Source: JANOYJ01 sp963792485 (GTDB lineage Bacteria; Pseudomonadota; Alphaproteobacteria; Rhizobiales; Rhizobiaceae). From it: a stretch of DNA of 64,000 nucleotides. The notes beneath the pieces were generated by a model. That model had not been told where the DNA came from. It saw only the letters and a list, made by a program, of their open reading frames with translations, and did not search any database. This document shows, piece after piece, positions 33,557 to 42,221 of the stretch (position 1 is the first letter of the stretch; each line of letters opens with the position of its first letter). The position numbers and the translations under genes were made by a program. Where the stretch lies: positions 1-64,000 of the forward strand of contig CAWBWL010000008.1 of assembly GCA_963792485.1 (NCBI GenBank). Direction: 5' to 3'.

Positions 33557-34297
33557 CTACTCAACAACCGGAACTAGCGAGCAATCCAAAAGTGCTCCGG
33601 CGGCCTTCCGCATCAAAACTCTGGTCCACTCGGGACCCTCATCGAATTCCCAAAACTTTACATGGTTCTCCATGCCGAGCCTTAGTCGTGATGGCCCTGA
33701 AACAATGCTCAAGATTACGAATTGGGCCAATACAATTCCAAAACAACCATACGATTTTATTTTCACCAGATCGATGGTTTTACCAGAAATCGTTTTCAGT
33801 ATAATCCCCGCCCAGACTTGCGATTATTCGCTCAAATTGAACTCTTCTAAAAACTGCACAGTGTCACTAGTCAGATTGGAGCGGAGATCTGAAGAGGTGA
33901 ATTCTCCAATGTCGTGGCTGAGTCTGTTCCTCAATTTGCGAAAGGTGTCGACGGCCGTCGCAATATTCTCCGGCAGCCAACCGAGCGCTTTCGCAATGCG
34001 CGTTTTAGTTGCGTCAGAGGTAAGCGGCCCGAGCCCATCAAAAAGTGCGGAAACTTCCTTTTCGGACACGTGAGAAAAATGGAACCTAATTGAGCTATCC
34101 AAAGCGTTTGATATCAGCGAGTATGAAACAATCACAGTCTCGCGAGGCGATAATTGAGAAAGTATTAAGCCAGCATTTGAGAAAATTTGCGGATCAAAAC
34201 CAAACTTTTCTATATTTTTTAGTTCCTGTTTTTTCTTGGCTTCCCATATTGATTTTGCGACTGCATCAATTATTTTTTCTTTATCCATTTCGATCAT
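33557..34297 (-). pseudogene. MltR-like / HEPN-type protein interrupted by an in-frame stop
   Basis: AT-rich, unlike its neighbours. The first 157 codons (34297 to 33824) contain LFDGLGPLTSDATKTRIAKA and FRKLRNRLSHDIGEFTSSDL, the pattern of the MltR (mannitol repressor-like) family, which also fits a HEPN-type R-N-x3-H motif (RNRLSH, residues 123-128). After TAA at 33826-33824 the same frame stays open for 89 codons (SQVWAGIILKTISGK to LVPVVE), ending at 33557. Either a nonsense change split one gene or a second small gene begins at GTG 33766. No ribosome site is evident for the latter. Function: possible RNA-cleaving toxin or regulator. Confidence 0.5.
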
Positions 34298-34335
34298 CCG
34301 CTGTAGAGTTCATATATATGCAAGCCTAAACCAAA

Positions 34336-35043
34336 CTAAACAATTCCATACAACCCTTCAATATTAGCAATCTGGCGTAACTTCCCCCACTCCAGCAACA
34401 CCATCGCCCGCCGCACAAACCCCACACAATCCCCCACCAGCCCCGCTTCCGTCACCCGCCCCGGCTCAATATCCTCGCGCACATAAAAGTGCCTCAGCTT
34501 CACCGCCGCCGCCAAGTCCGGCTCGGTGACCGCGTCAAAATCCTTCGGCAGCCGCTTCAGCGCATCGTCGGTTCCAAGCGTCAGCCCGCCCTTCTCCAGC
34601 GCCGCTGTCATGGCGCGGAACCGGTCGGGCCAGGTGACGATGGAATTACGGAACGCTTTCAGCTTTTCCGGATCGCCGAGGTAAAAGCCGACGGCCATGA
34701 AGCAGCCTTCGATGCCGATCTTGATGAAGAACGAACCCTCCTCCTCATTCTTCTCGCCCGAAGGCGTCAGCAGCGCGGAGACATGTTTGTTGAACGGGCT
34801 CTTGTCCTTGGCAAAGCGCACATCGCGGTAAATCCGGTAAACGCTCTTCTTCCGGTCGCCCTTCAGCCCAATGCCCGCCGCCGCAAACGCCTCGGTCAGC
34901 GCCTCCACCAGATCGCCGCGCGGCGTCTCAAGCTCGCTCTCATACAGCGCCTTGTTCGCCTTGAACCAGTCGCGGTCCTGGTGGAAATCGAGGGCTTTGA
35001 GAAAGGGTAGCGCCTGTTTGCCGAAGCCCGTGAATGTGGTCAT
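34336..35043 (-). CDS. DUF2461 family protein
   Basis: A 235-residue soluble protein of the DUF2461 (TIGR02453) family. Signatures are FLKALDFHQDRDWFKANKAL near the N terminus, RKKSVYRIYRDVRFAKDKSPFNKH in the middle and GDPEKLKAFRNSIVTWPDRF. The biochemical function is unknown. Its ATG overlaps the stop of the preceding 84-residue gene by 4 bp, so it is the last member of the effector operon, which may be fortuitous since DUF2461 genes are widespread on their own. Confidence 0.85.
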   Translation of the reverse strand: MTTFTGFGKQALPFLKALDFHQDRDWFKANKALYESELETPRGDLVEALTEAFAAAGIGLKGDRKKSVYRIYRDVRFAKDKSPFNKHVSALLTPSGEKNEEEGSFFIKIGIEGCFMAVGFYLGDPEKLKAFRNSIVTWPDRFRAMTAALEKGGLTLGTDDALKRLPKDFDAVTEPDLAAAVKLRHFYVREDIEPGRVTEAGLVGDCVGFVRRAMVLLEWGKLRQIANIEGLYGIV

Positions 35044-35294
35044 GACGCGCAGCGCGAGATGTCCGCACCAGGAGCAAGATACTTCTCCTTGCCGTTCACA
35101 GTTCTCTTGGTCAACATGCCGGTCTCACTCGCATCTTCAAGAACATCCTTTACGTTCAATCCCTCTGGAAACTCGGCGCGGGAGATCGAACAGCACGCTT
35201 CAACTCCATACCAGCCAAGGCCGCTTGAATGCCTGCGGACAATTTCCAACAAATGTTCGGCGATCACGTGTCGGTGCATTGAAATCGGCCTCAA
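35040..35294 (-). CDS. Small winged-helix-like protein in the effector operon
   Basis: An 84-residue protein of unknown family. HLLEIVRRHSSGLGWYGVEA and LEDASETGMLTKRTVNGKEK, then YLAPGA near the end, resemble a winged-helix with a beta hairpin 'wing'. Starts and ends both overlap neighbours by 4 bp (ATGA) with the immunity gene before it and DUF2461 after it, so all are translationally coupled. It could be a second immunity gene, an antitoxin-like regulator or an unrelated passenger. No closer identification is possible. Confidence 0.6.
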   Translation of the reverse strand: MRPISMHRHVIAEHLLEIVRRHSSGLGWYGVEACCSISRAEFPEGLNVKDVLEDASETGMLTKRTVNGKEKYLAPGADISRCAS

Positions 35295-35680
35295 CTCAGG
35301 AGATTGGCAGGAACATCGCCATCCTTGAGAAACATAAGAACAATATCTGAGACCACGCTGTGGTCGGCGCAGACCGAGTCGGACCGGTAAAGGTTGCCGC
35401 CGATTTCAACCATTCTCAGATCGCCTTTCGGCCCGTTGAAACTGCGCACCTCGTAATCGTCATCCGTATCGTAGCCGAGCGTCACGATGTACCGGCCGGC
35501 ATCCGCCAAAACCTGGAGGGACTTTTCCGTATCGTTGCTGCCGGACAGATCAAGCGTCAATGAGCCGTCGCCGCTTCGGAGAGTGCCTAGTTTTTCCGCG
35601 ACATCTTGCGCCGACGGATCTTTGAGCTTGCCGCCTGTGGAGCCCGATGGCCCGTCAATGGTCCAAGTGAGAAGGGTCAT
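35291..35680 (-). CDS. Putative immunity protein for the deaminase effector
   Basis: A 129-residue acidic soluble protein that starts 3 bp after the effector stop. It is Asp/Ser/Gly-rich (SAQDVAEKLGTLRSGDG, YDTDDDYEVRSFNGPKG) with strand-turn-strand layout reminiscent of Imm1-type immunity proteins, but I cannot assign the family firmly. Position and acidity fit a cytosolic inhibitor that masks the basic nucleic-acid-modifying toxin. The following 84-residue gene overlaps it by 4 bp. Confidence 0.65.
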   Translation of the reverse strand: MTLLTWTIDGPSGSTGGKLKDPSAQDVAEKLGTLRSGDGSLTLDLSGSNDTEKSLQVLADAGRYIVTLGYDTDDDYEVRSFNGPKGDLRMVEIGGNLYRSDSVCADHSVVSDIVLMFLKDGDVPANLLS

Positions 35681-35683
35681 CGA

Positions 35684-36841
35684 TCATTCGCCCAGTGTTT
35701 TTAAAGACTTCATTCCCTTTTCCCAGAAAAGGGTCTTGCCGGTTTCAGCCTCGTATATTGTCAGAGACTTCAATCCCGAGGCTTCAGCCATCGCTGCGAC
35801 ATCGCCCCGGCAGTAGCCGCAAACAGGCTTTCCTGTAACCGTCATCGTCATGTCGGCGCCTTTTGTCACGCCCGCCTCGAAGGCCTGCTGAACCGTTCCA
35901 ACTTCGGCATGCGCTTCCCCCATAGTGCCATTCGGGCGCACCTTTCCGTCTTTCAGATTCTTTGCGTTTACCCGCTCATTAATAAGCGTCGGCTTGTTTG
36001 GATCGACGCCGGTCCGCGCGGTTTGATTGACATCCTTGAACGTCTTTCCACCAACCGTCCCTTCGGCGGTGACAACCGGTCTTGGCGCTTTTGGCGCTAA
36101 TGCCGCGCCGCCCTTGAACCCCAGACCTCCGCCAATGGCCCCGCCGCCAAGCCCTCCCAGCACCTCCGCAACGCGCTGCCCCGTCTCGCCGAACCCAAGC
36201 TTTTCCGCCGCCCAGCGGCCACCAACCGAGCCCAGCATTCCGCCACCAAAGCCGCCCACTAGGCTGCCTAGCGCAGCTCCGACGCCGTAAGTCGCCGCTA
36301 TCCCCCCGGTTGCCAGGACTGTGCCGCCCCACATCATGGCAGTCATTGTATTGTGCAGCCATTGCGGCACTTCAGGGTCCATTGGCAAAGTCTGCACACT
36401 GGGGCCGCCGATAAAGACGTTACTGGAGCCTTCAATGATCTTTGCCGAACAAGTGAGCTTCTCGTCCTTGCGGCCCGCCGGCATGCCATCAAAAAAGACT
36501 GTGGCGGCACCCGTCGCCTCCTGCTGCGGAGGGCCTTCGCGACAGATTGCCGTTGAGAGCGTGGCCCGGGAAGCCGACTTGCCGTTGATGAAGATTGTTG
36601 TCGAGCCCACGATGATTGCGCCGCTCGGAGGGCCGGGCATGGATTCACCGATATATTCACCGGCAAGCCCCAGGCCACCCGTCGTTGCAATCGCCGCGCC
36701 AATGGCAATGGCGCCGAGGCCGCCCGTGGCGACGATGGCGACGCCTATTGCAGCGCCAATCAAAAGGCCGGTCAGCGCCCCCGGCAGCGCCATTGTATGG
36801 GCCACCTTGTCTCCGACGCGGGCTGCGGGCTGGGCGCTCAT
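35684..36841 (-). CDS. prePAAR T6SS effector with C-terminal deaminase-fold toxin
   Basis: A 385-residue class II prePAAR effector. AARVGDKVAH (residues 6-15) matches the prePAAR motif AARxxDxxxH. A hydrophobic hairpin (~21-60), a PAAR-like domain (~66-155; PSGAIIVGSTTIFINGKSAS, EGSSNVFIGG), and a second hydrophobic Gly-rich region (~168-245) follow. A linker leads to the toxin (~280-385): HAE (311-313) and PVCGYC (C341, C344) are the zinc and proton-shuttle residues of the cytidine-deaminase fold, and SLTIYEAETGKT plus WEKGMKSL close it. It resembles the SsdA-type DNA deaminases; target (DNA, RNA or nucleotide) is unproven. The VgrG spike would carry it, and the Eag chaperone would shield its helices. 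Confidence 0.88.
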   Translation of the reverse strand: MSAQPAARVGDKVAHTMALPGALTGLLIGAAIGVAIVATGGLGAIAIGAAIATTGGLGLAGEYIGESMPGPPSGAIIVGSTTIFINGKSASRATLSTAICREGPPQQEATGAATVFFDGMPAGRKDEKLTCSAKIIEGSSNVFIGGPSVQTLPMDPEVPQWLHNTMTAMMWGGTVLATGGIAATYGVGAALGSLVGGFGGGMLGSVGGRWAAEKLGFGETGQRVAEVLGGLGGGAIGGGLGFKGGAALAPKAPRPVVTAEGTVGGKTFKDVNQTARTGVDPNKPTLINERVNAKNLKDGKVRPNGTMGEAHAEVGTVQQAFEAGVTKGADMTMTVTGKPVCGYCRGDVAAMAEASGLKSLTIYEAETGKTLFWEKGMKSLKTLGE

Positions 36842-36850
36842 CGGCGGCGC

Positions 36851-37285
36851 TTAGGCGCTGATTTGCACGGATTGCAGCGATTGGCGAAAGGCCGTCTGGT
36901 GTTGCTCAAACTCGGCTTCCGCAGCTGTCGCTGTACAAATCATGACCTGCGAGGGGTTGCGCGCCACGAAGGTTACGAGCTGCGACAAGCGGTTTGCGCC
37001 ATGTGTCCAAGAGACATTGATCTCTGCGGCCGCACGGCCCGCGACTTGAATCAGCTTTTGCGAGTGGATGACTGGCTCTGGCAGTTTATCCTTCATATCG
37101 GCAATTTGCTTGTTGGCAAACGCTTTGATGCGCTCGACGGGTGTCTCACCCGCCACATCGCCGAAACTGTCTTGGGTGATCACGATATTCGGAACGATCC
37201 CGCTCTCCGGCCTCTCGCGCGCGTTAAACGCGATCATGCTCTTGTCGTCCCATCCCTCCGGCTGCGGGAGTTTGATTCCGTCCAT
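36851..37285 (-). CDS. Eag (DUF1795/DcrB-like) T6SS effector chaperone
   Basis: A 144-residue protein of the DUF1795 family, whose members EagR/EagT bind and stabilise the transmembrane segments of prePAAR effectors before loading onto VgrG. The family pattern is seen in IKLPQPEGWDDKSMIAF, ESGIVPNIVITQD, RAAAEINVSWTHGANRLSQL and QSLQSVQI. Start is taken at ATG 37285, preceded by GAGCGAGGGAACG; longer starts at 37330 and 37312 give extra residues not typical for the family. It is the first gene of the effector operon, 9 bp before the effector gene. Confidence 0.85.
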   Translation of the reverse strand: MDGIKLPQPEGWDDKSMIAFNARERPESGIVPNIVITQDSFGDVAGETPVERIKAFANKQIADMKDKLPEPVIHSQKLIQVAGRAAAEINVSWTHGANRLSQLVTFVARNPSQVMICTATAAEAEFEQHQTAFRQSLQSVQISA

Positions 37286-37378
37286 CACTCGTTCCCTCGC
37301 TCCGGTAGGCATTCCCGGTTTTTCTCGCATTTGCGCCCGTTGTCAACCTGTGGTTCGCTTTGCTCCGGACTTGACCTG

Positions 37379-39490
37379 TCACGTCCCCACCCGCGCAAAC
37401 CACGCATCCTCGTCAATGACCTCCACCCCATGCTTTTCCGCTTCCGCCAGCTTCGACCCCGCCCCCGGCCCGGCGACCACCAGATCGGTCTTCTTCGAAA
37501 CAGACCCCGAAACCTTGGCCCCCAGCCGTTCCGCCATCGCCTTCGCCTCGTCCCGCGTCATGCGCAAAAGCGATCCGGTGAAGACGACGGTTTTGCCCGC
37601 GACGGGCGAATCGGAGAGCGGCTTCTCGGCGTCGGCCACGGAGAGTTCGGCGGCCAGCTCCTCGACGATTTTGCGGTTATGCTCTTCTGAGAAATAGCGC
37701 GCCACGGCATCAACAATGGCGCTTCCGACATCGTCAAGCGCGTCCATTTCCTCAGCTGCTGCGGCATCGCCGCTGGCGATCTTCAAAGCTGCGTCGTGGA
37801 ACGCGGCGAAAGAGCCATAGGCGCGGGAGAAGGTCTTGGACGTGGTCTCTCCCACATGCCGTATGCCCAAGCCATAGATCAGCCGGTCCAAGCCAATTTT
37901 CCGCCGCGCGTCGATGGCGGCGAAGAGTTTGGCGGCGGAAGTTTCGCCGAATCCCTCCTTGTCTTTGAGCTTCTTCAAGTTCGCCGCATCGCGCCTTGCA
38001 AGCGCGAAAATGTCGGCCGGGTTCTTCACCGGCAGATCTTCGTCAGTGAAGAAAAACTCGATCTGCTTGTCGCCCAGCCCCTCAATGTCAAAAGCGCGGC
38101 GCGAGACGAAATGCTTCAGATGCTCGACCTTCTGATAGGGACAGGCGAACTCGCCCGAACAGCGTTTCACAGCGCCAATTGCCCCTGAGGCGATTTCCTC
38201 GCGCACCAAAGCCGTCTTCAGCTCGCACAGGCATAGGTGCGGAAACACATATTCCTGCGCGTCCGCCGGACGTTTTTCCGGCACAAAGCCAAGCACCTGC
38301 GGAATGACATCCCCCGCCCGCTGCACGGTCACCGTGTCGCCGATCATGACGCCGAGCCGCTTGATCTCGTCCTCATTATGCAGCGTCGCATTGGTCACCA
38401 CGACGCCGCCAACCGTCACTGGCTCCAGCCGCGCCACCGGCGTGTGCGCTCCGGTGCGGCCGACCTGAATGTCGATGCCGCGCAAAATGGTCGTTGCCTT
38501 CTCGGCGGGAAACTTGTGCGCAATCGCCCAGCGCGGCGAGCGCGACACGAAGCCAAGCCGCTTCTGCAGCTCAAGATCGTCCACCTTGTAGACCACCCCG
38601 TCAATGTCATAGCCCAGGCTCGCCCGCTGCGCTTCGATGCTGCGGTAAACAGCGAGCAGTTCGTCCGCGCCTGCGCATCTTTTCATCAGCTCATTGGTCT
38701 TGAAGCCAAAGCTCTTGAAGGCCGCCACCACGCCCATCTGCGTCGCCGCCGGCATTTCGCTCACCTCGCCCCAGGCATAGGCAAAAAACCGCAAAGGCCG
38801 GCTTGCGGTCACCGATGAATCCAGTTGCCGCAGCGACCCCGCCGCGCCATTGCGCGGATTGGCAATTTCCGACTTGCCCTCGGCCCGGTGCCGCTCGTTC
38901 AGTGCAATGAAATCGGCATGAGTCATGTAGACCTCGCCGCGCACCTCCAGAATGTCCGGAAAGCTTCCAGCGAGCTGCTTGGGAATATCCTTGATGGTCT
39001 TGGCGTTTACCGTGACATTCTCACCCACCGCTCCATCCCCGCGCGTCGCCGCCGACAAGAGCTTTCCCTTTTCATAGCGCAGCGACAGCGACAGCCCGTC
39101 AATCTTCGGCTCGGCCGTCATCCCAAGTTCCGTCAGCGGATCAATCATCAAAAACCGCCGCACCCGCTCAACAAAATCATGCGCATCCTGATCGGCGAAC
39201 GCGTTGTCAAGAGAGAGCATCGGCACTTTATGAGCGATCTTCTCGAATTTCTCCGAGACAGCATAGCCAACTGCCCGCGATGGCGAATCTTCGCGGATAA
39301 GGTAGGGAAACTTCCCTTCAAGAGCCATGTTGCGAAGCCGCAGCGCATCATACTCCGCGTCCGAAATCAGCGGCGCGTCCTCGCCGTGATAGCGCCTGTC
39401 GTGTGCGGCGATTTCGGCGGCAAGGCGGGCAAGCTCGGCGGCGGCCTGGGGTTCGGTGAGGGAAGCGATTGGGGTGTCAGTGGATGGCAT
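37379..39490 (-). CDS. ligA: NAD-dependent DNA ligase
   Basis: LigA seals nicks in replication and repair. The nucleotidylation lysine lies in AEPKIDG (K129-G132 with this start), preceded by the N-terminal Ia domain (DRRYHGEDAPLISDAEYDAL). The four-cysteine zinc finger spans CLCELKTALV to CSGEFACPY, the HhH region follows, and a BRCT domain (GKTVVFTGSLLRMTRDEAK) forms the C terminus. Start ATG at 39490 (MPSTDTPIAS) is chosen; 39571 would add 27 poorly conserved residues. Downstream of recN in the usual alphaproteobacterial order. Confidence 0.96.
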   Translation of the reverse strand: MPSTDTPIASLTEPQAAAELARLAAEIAAHDRRYHGEDAPLISDAEYDALRLRNMALEGKFPYLIREDSPSRAVGYAVSEKFEKIAHKVPMLSLDNAFADQDAHDFVERVRRFLMIDPLTELGMTAEPKIDGLSLSLRYEKGKLLSAATRGDGAVGENVTVNAKTIKDIPKQLAGSFPDILEVRGEVYMTHADFIALNERHRAEGKSEIANPRNGAAGSLRQLDSSVTASRPLRFFAYAWGEVSEMPAATQMGVVAAFKSFGFKTNELMKRCAGADELLAVYRSIEAQRASLGYDIDGVVYKVDDLELQKRLGFVSRSPRWAIAHKFPAEKATTILRGIDIQVGRTGAHTPVARLEPVTVGGVVVTNATLHNEDEIKRLGVMIGDTVTVQRAGDVIPQVLGFVPEKRPADAQEYVFPHLCLCELKTALVREEIASGAIGAVKRCSGEFACPYQKVEHLKHFVSRRAFDIEGLGDKQIEFFFTDEDLPVKNPADIFALARRDAANLKKLKDKEGFGETSAAKLFAAIDARRKIGLDRLIYGLGIRHVGETTSKTFSRAYGSFAAFHDAALKIASGDAAAAEEMDALDDVGSAIVDAVARYFSEEHNRKIVEELAAELSVADAEKPLSDSPVAGKTVVFTGSLLRMTRDEAKAMAERLGAKVSGSVSKKTDLVVAGPGAGSKLAEAEKHGVEVIDEDAWFARVGT

Positions 39491-39551
39491 GAGGGCACTC
39501 GGCTTAACACAGTTGCTTGCGGCGCTCAGCCTACTGGGAATCCCGTCCCGC

Positions 39552-41228
39552 TCAAACAGAAAACTCGGCATTCTCCTTCAAGAGCCGCTCTGCCGCCGCG
39601 CGCGCTTCCGTCGTGATGCTCGCCCCCGCCAGCATCCGGGCGATCTCCTCTTGCCGCGCGCTCGCATCCATTTGCGCCACCGATGTCGCCATCCGCCCGC
39701 CGTTCTCGTTCTTGGCGATCAGCAAATGCTGGTCCGCCCGCGCCGCCACTTGCGGCGCATGCGTTACCGACAGAACCTGAACCTTGCCCGCCAGCCGCTT
39801 CAGCCGCTGGCCAATCGCGTCCGCCACCGCCCCGCCGACGCCTGTGTCAATCTCGTCGAACACCAGTGTTGGCGCCGAGCCCTTGTCCGCCAGCGCCACT
39901 TTCAAGGCGAGCAGAAACCGCGAAAGCTCGCCGCCGGACGCGGTTTTCATCATCGGCCCGGCCTTGGTTCCGGGATTGGTGCGCACCCAGAATTCGACAA
40001 AATCAACCCCTTCCGGTCCTGGCGCGTCTGCCTCCGTCACTTGTTCGACAATGAAGTCGGCGCGTTCCAGCTTGAGCGCTGGCAGCTCGGCCATCACCGA
40101 TTTCTCTAGCGCCCTTGCTGTCTTTCGCCTCCTGGCCGACAGCGCCTTGGACCGCTCGTCAAATTCTGTTTTCAAGCGGGCCGCCTCGCTCGCGAGCTTC
40201 GCCAACCCCGCCTCGCCGGCATCAAGATCTGCCAGATCCTGCTGCATGCGTTGCGCCAGCGCCGGCAGGCGCTCAACCGGAACCGCAAACTTGCGCGCGG
40301 CGCCGCGCAAGGCGAATAGACGCTCCTCGGCGCGCTCCAACGCTTTCGGATCATATTCCGACTGACGCAGCGCGGTTTCTGCAGCAGCTTGCGCATCCGA
40401 CAGCGCATGCACGGTTTGCTCGAGCGCCTCGACAATCGGCTTGATGAAGACTTCAGCATCTGCCTGCTTGCGCTCAAGCCGCCGCAGGAGCGAGGACAGC
40501 GATGGCATCGGTGAGGCGGAACCTGACAACAGGTCATTTGCCTCACTAAGGTCCGCCGCCACCTTTTCAGCCCGCATCATATTGGTGCGCAGTCCGGCGA
40601 GCTCGTCCTCCTCGCCCGGCTGCGGATTGAGTTTCAAAAGCTCATCGGCAGAGGCACGCAGATAGTCCGCCTCGCGCGCCGCAGCTTCAACCCGCGCCCT
40701 GTGCTTGGCAAGCGCGGCCTCCGCCTCCCGCCAGCCCCGATAGACGGCGCGGACACCGGCTGTCTCGCCGGTCAAACCGCCAAATGCGTCCAGCAACGTC
40801 CTATGCGCTTCGGCCGAAACAAGCGCGCGGTCATCATGCTGGCCGTGAATTTCAACAAGGCTGGAGCCAAGATCGCGCAAGAGCCCCACGCTTGCTGCTT
40901 GGTCGTTGACGAACACCCGCGACTTGCCATCAGCGCTTTGCACGCGGCGCAAAATGAGATCGCCGTCGCAGTCAATGGCATTCTCATCGAGAACGGCGCG
41001 GGCGGGATGATCTTTGCCCAGATCAAATACGGCGGTGATATGCCCCTGCCCCGCACCATGGCGCACCAATCCCGCATCACCCCGGGCGCCCAGCGCAAGG
41101 CTCAAGGCATCAAGAAGAATGGACTTTCCCGCACCGGTTTCACCAGTCAGCACAGTGAGGCCGCGCGCGAAATCAATCTCGAGCTTTTCGATGAGAACAA
41201 TGTCGCGAATGGCAAGATGCGTGAGCAT
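39552..41228 (-). CDS. recN: DNA repair protein RecN
   Basis: SMC-like ATPase that tethers broken DNA ends. MLTHLAIRDIVLIEKLEIDF and GLTVLTGETGAGKSILLDAL give the N-terminal Walker A half; long coiled-coil arms follow; the C-terminal signature and Walker B read SGGELSRFLLALK and PTLVFDEIDTGVGG. The ATG at 41228 begins the family consensus; the reading frame upstream to 41411 is just open. It lies 10 bp after bamD and its end overlaps the upstream region of ligA, so it is part of the division/repair transcript. Confidence 0.96.
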   Translation of the reverse strand: MLTHLAIRDIVLIEKLEIDFARGLTVLTGETGAGKSILLDALSLALGARGDAGLVRHGAGQGHITAVFDLGKDHPARAVLDENAIDCDGDLILRRVQSADGKSRVFVNDQAASVGLLRDLGSSLVEIHGQHDDRALVSAEAHRTLLDAFGGLTGETAGVRAVYRGWREAEAALAKHRARVEAAAREADYLRASADELLKLNPQPGEEDELAGLRTNMMRAEKVAADLSEANDLLSGSASPMPSLSSLLRRLERKQADAEVFIKPIVEALEQTVHALSDAQAAAETALRQSEYDPKALERAEERLFALRGAARKFAVPVERLPALAQRMQQDLADLDAGEAGLAKLASEAARLKTEFDERSKALSARRRKTARALEKSVMAELPALKLERADFIVEQVTEADAPGPEGVDFVEFWVRTNPGTKAGPMMKTASGGELSRFLLALKVALADKGSAPTLVFDEIDTGVGGAVADAIGQRLKRLAGKVQVLSVTHAPQVAARADQHLLIAKNENGGRMATSVAQMDASARQEEIARMLAGASITTEARAAAERLLKENAEFSV

Positions 41229-41238
41229 CAGATGCTGA

Positions 41239-42087
41239 TCAAGCGCCGCCGGTGATTGTCTTGGCCGCGCTGGATATCCACGACCCAGAATTCTCGCGCG
41301 GCTCCAGCCCGCCAGTCTGCAACAGCTTGTAGCTGTCCTTGTACCATGGGCTGTCGGGGAAGTTCTGGCCAAGCACGGCTGCAGCCGTTTGCGCTTCCGA
41401 AGCAAGTCCAAGTGCGAAATAGGCTTCGGTCAGGCGCGCCAGGGCTTCTTCAGTGTGGCGCGTGTTGGAATATTGCTCTACGACAGCGCGGAAGCGCTTG
41501 ACGGAGGCAAGATATTCGCGCCGCTCCAGATAATAGCGCCCGACCTGCATTTCCTTGCCCGCAATCTGGTCTCGAGCAAAGCGAATCTTGGTCTTGGCGT
41601 CTTCCACATATTCCGAATCCGGATAGCGCTCAACGAGTTCACTCATGGCGGCGATGGTCCGGCGGGAGTCCGCCTGATCACGTGTCACGTCCGGAATCTG
41701 CCGGAAGTAGGAAAGCCCGATAATGTACTGCGCATAGGCCGCTTCGCTGTCGGTCGGATAGAGCGTCACATAGCGTTTTGCTGCAGAGATGGCCTCCGGA
41801 TATCGCCCTTGACGGTAGTTGGTGAACGCGCTGAGCACGATGGATTTGCGCGCATACTCCGAGTAAGGGTGCTGGCGGTCGACTGCATCGAATTTTCGCG
41901 ACGCTTCCACAACGCGGCCCTGCTCCAGATTGGCGAGGCCCTGATTGTACAGCTGATCCGCAGGCTCAAGATTGTCGACATAAGTGTCGAGATTGACGTC
42001 TTTTTCCGACTGGCACCCCGACACAGCGAGCAGCAACCCACTCATCAGGGCCATACCAAATAGATTTGCGCGCTTGTGGTTCCGCAT
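41239..42087 (-). CDS. bamD: Outer membrane assembly lipoprotein BamD
   Basis: Essential lipoprotein of the BAM complex that inserts beta barrels. The start at 42087 gives a signal of 24 residues ending in LLAVSGC, with lipobox cysteine at residue 25; longer starts (42102, 42141) exist. The TPR body is seen in DQLYNQGLANLEQGRVVEAS, AFTNYRQGRYPEAISAAKRY, IIGLSYFRQIPDVTRDQADS and RFRAVVEQYSNTRHTEEALA, the five-repeat pattern of BamD/ComL. Placed between lpxC and recN, as usual in this lineage. Confidence 0.93.
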   Translation of the reverse strand: MRNHKRANLFGMALMSGLLLAVSGCQSEKDVNLDTYVDNLEPADQLYNQGLANLEQGRVVEASRKFDAVDRQHPYSEYARKSIVLSAFTNYRQGRYPEAISAAKRYVTLYPTDSEAAYAQYIIGLSYFRQIPDVTRDQADSRRTIAAMSELVERYPDSEYVEDAKTKIRFARDQIAGKEMQVGRYYLERREYLASVKRFRAVVEQYSNTRHTEEALARLTEAYFALGLASEAQTAAAVLGQNFPDSPWYKDSYKLLQTGGLEPRENSGSWISSAAKTITGGA

Positions 42088-42221
42088 GCGTCCGGTGTGC
42101 ATCAACTCAACATCCGTTTTGATGGCAAAATCGCGCTTCATAAATCACAAGCGCCTCTATCGGGCAACGTCCTTGCCCGACATTCGCACTTTTTTGTGGC
42201 CAAGGCCCGGATTCAGCTAAT

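Noticed and set aside
33411..34073. A 220-codon plus-strand frame opposite the MltR-like gene
   Set aside because: The minus strand shows MltR/HEPN motifs, while this frame shows none and runs through the azlC start region.
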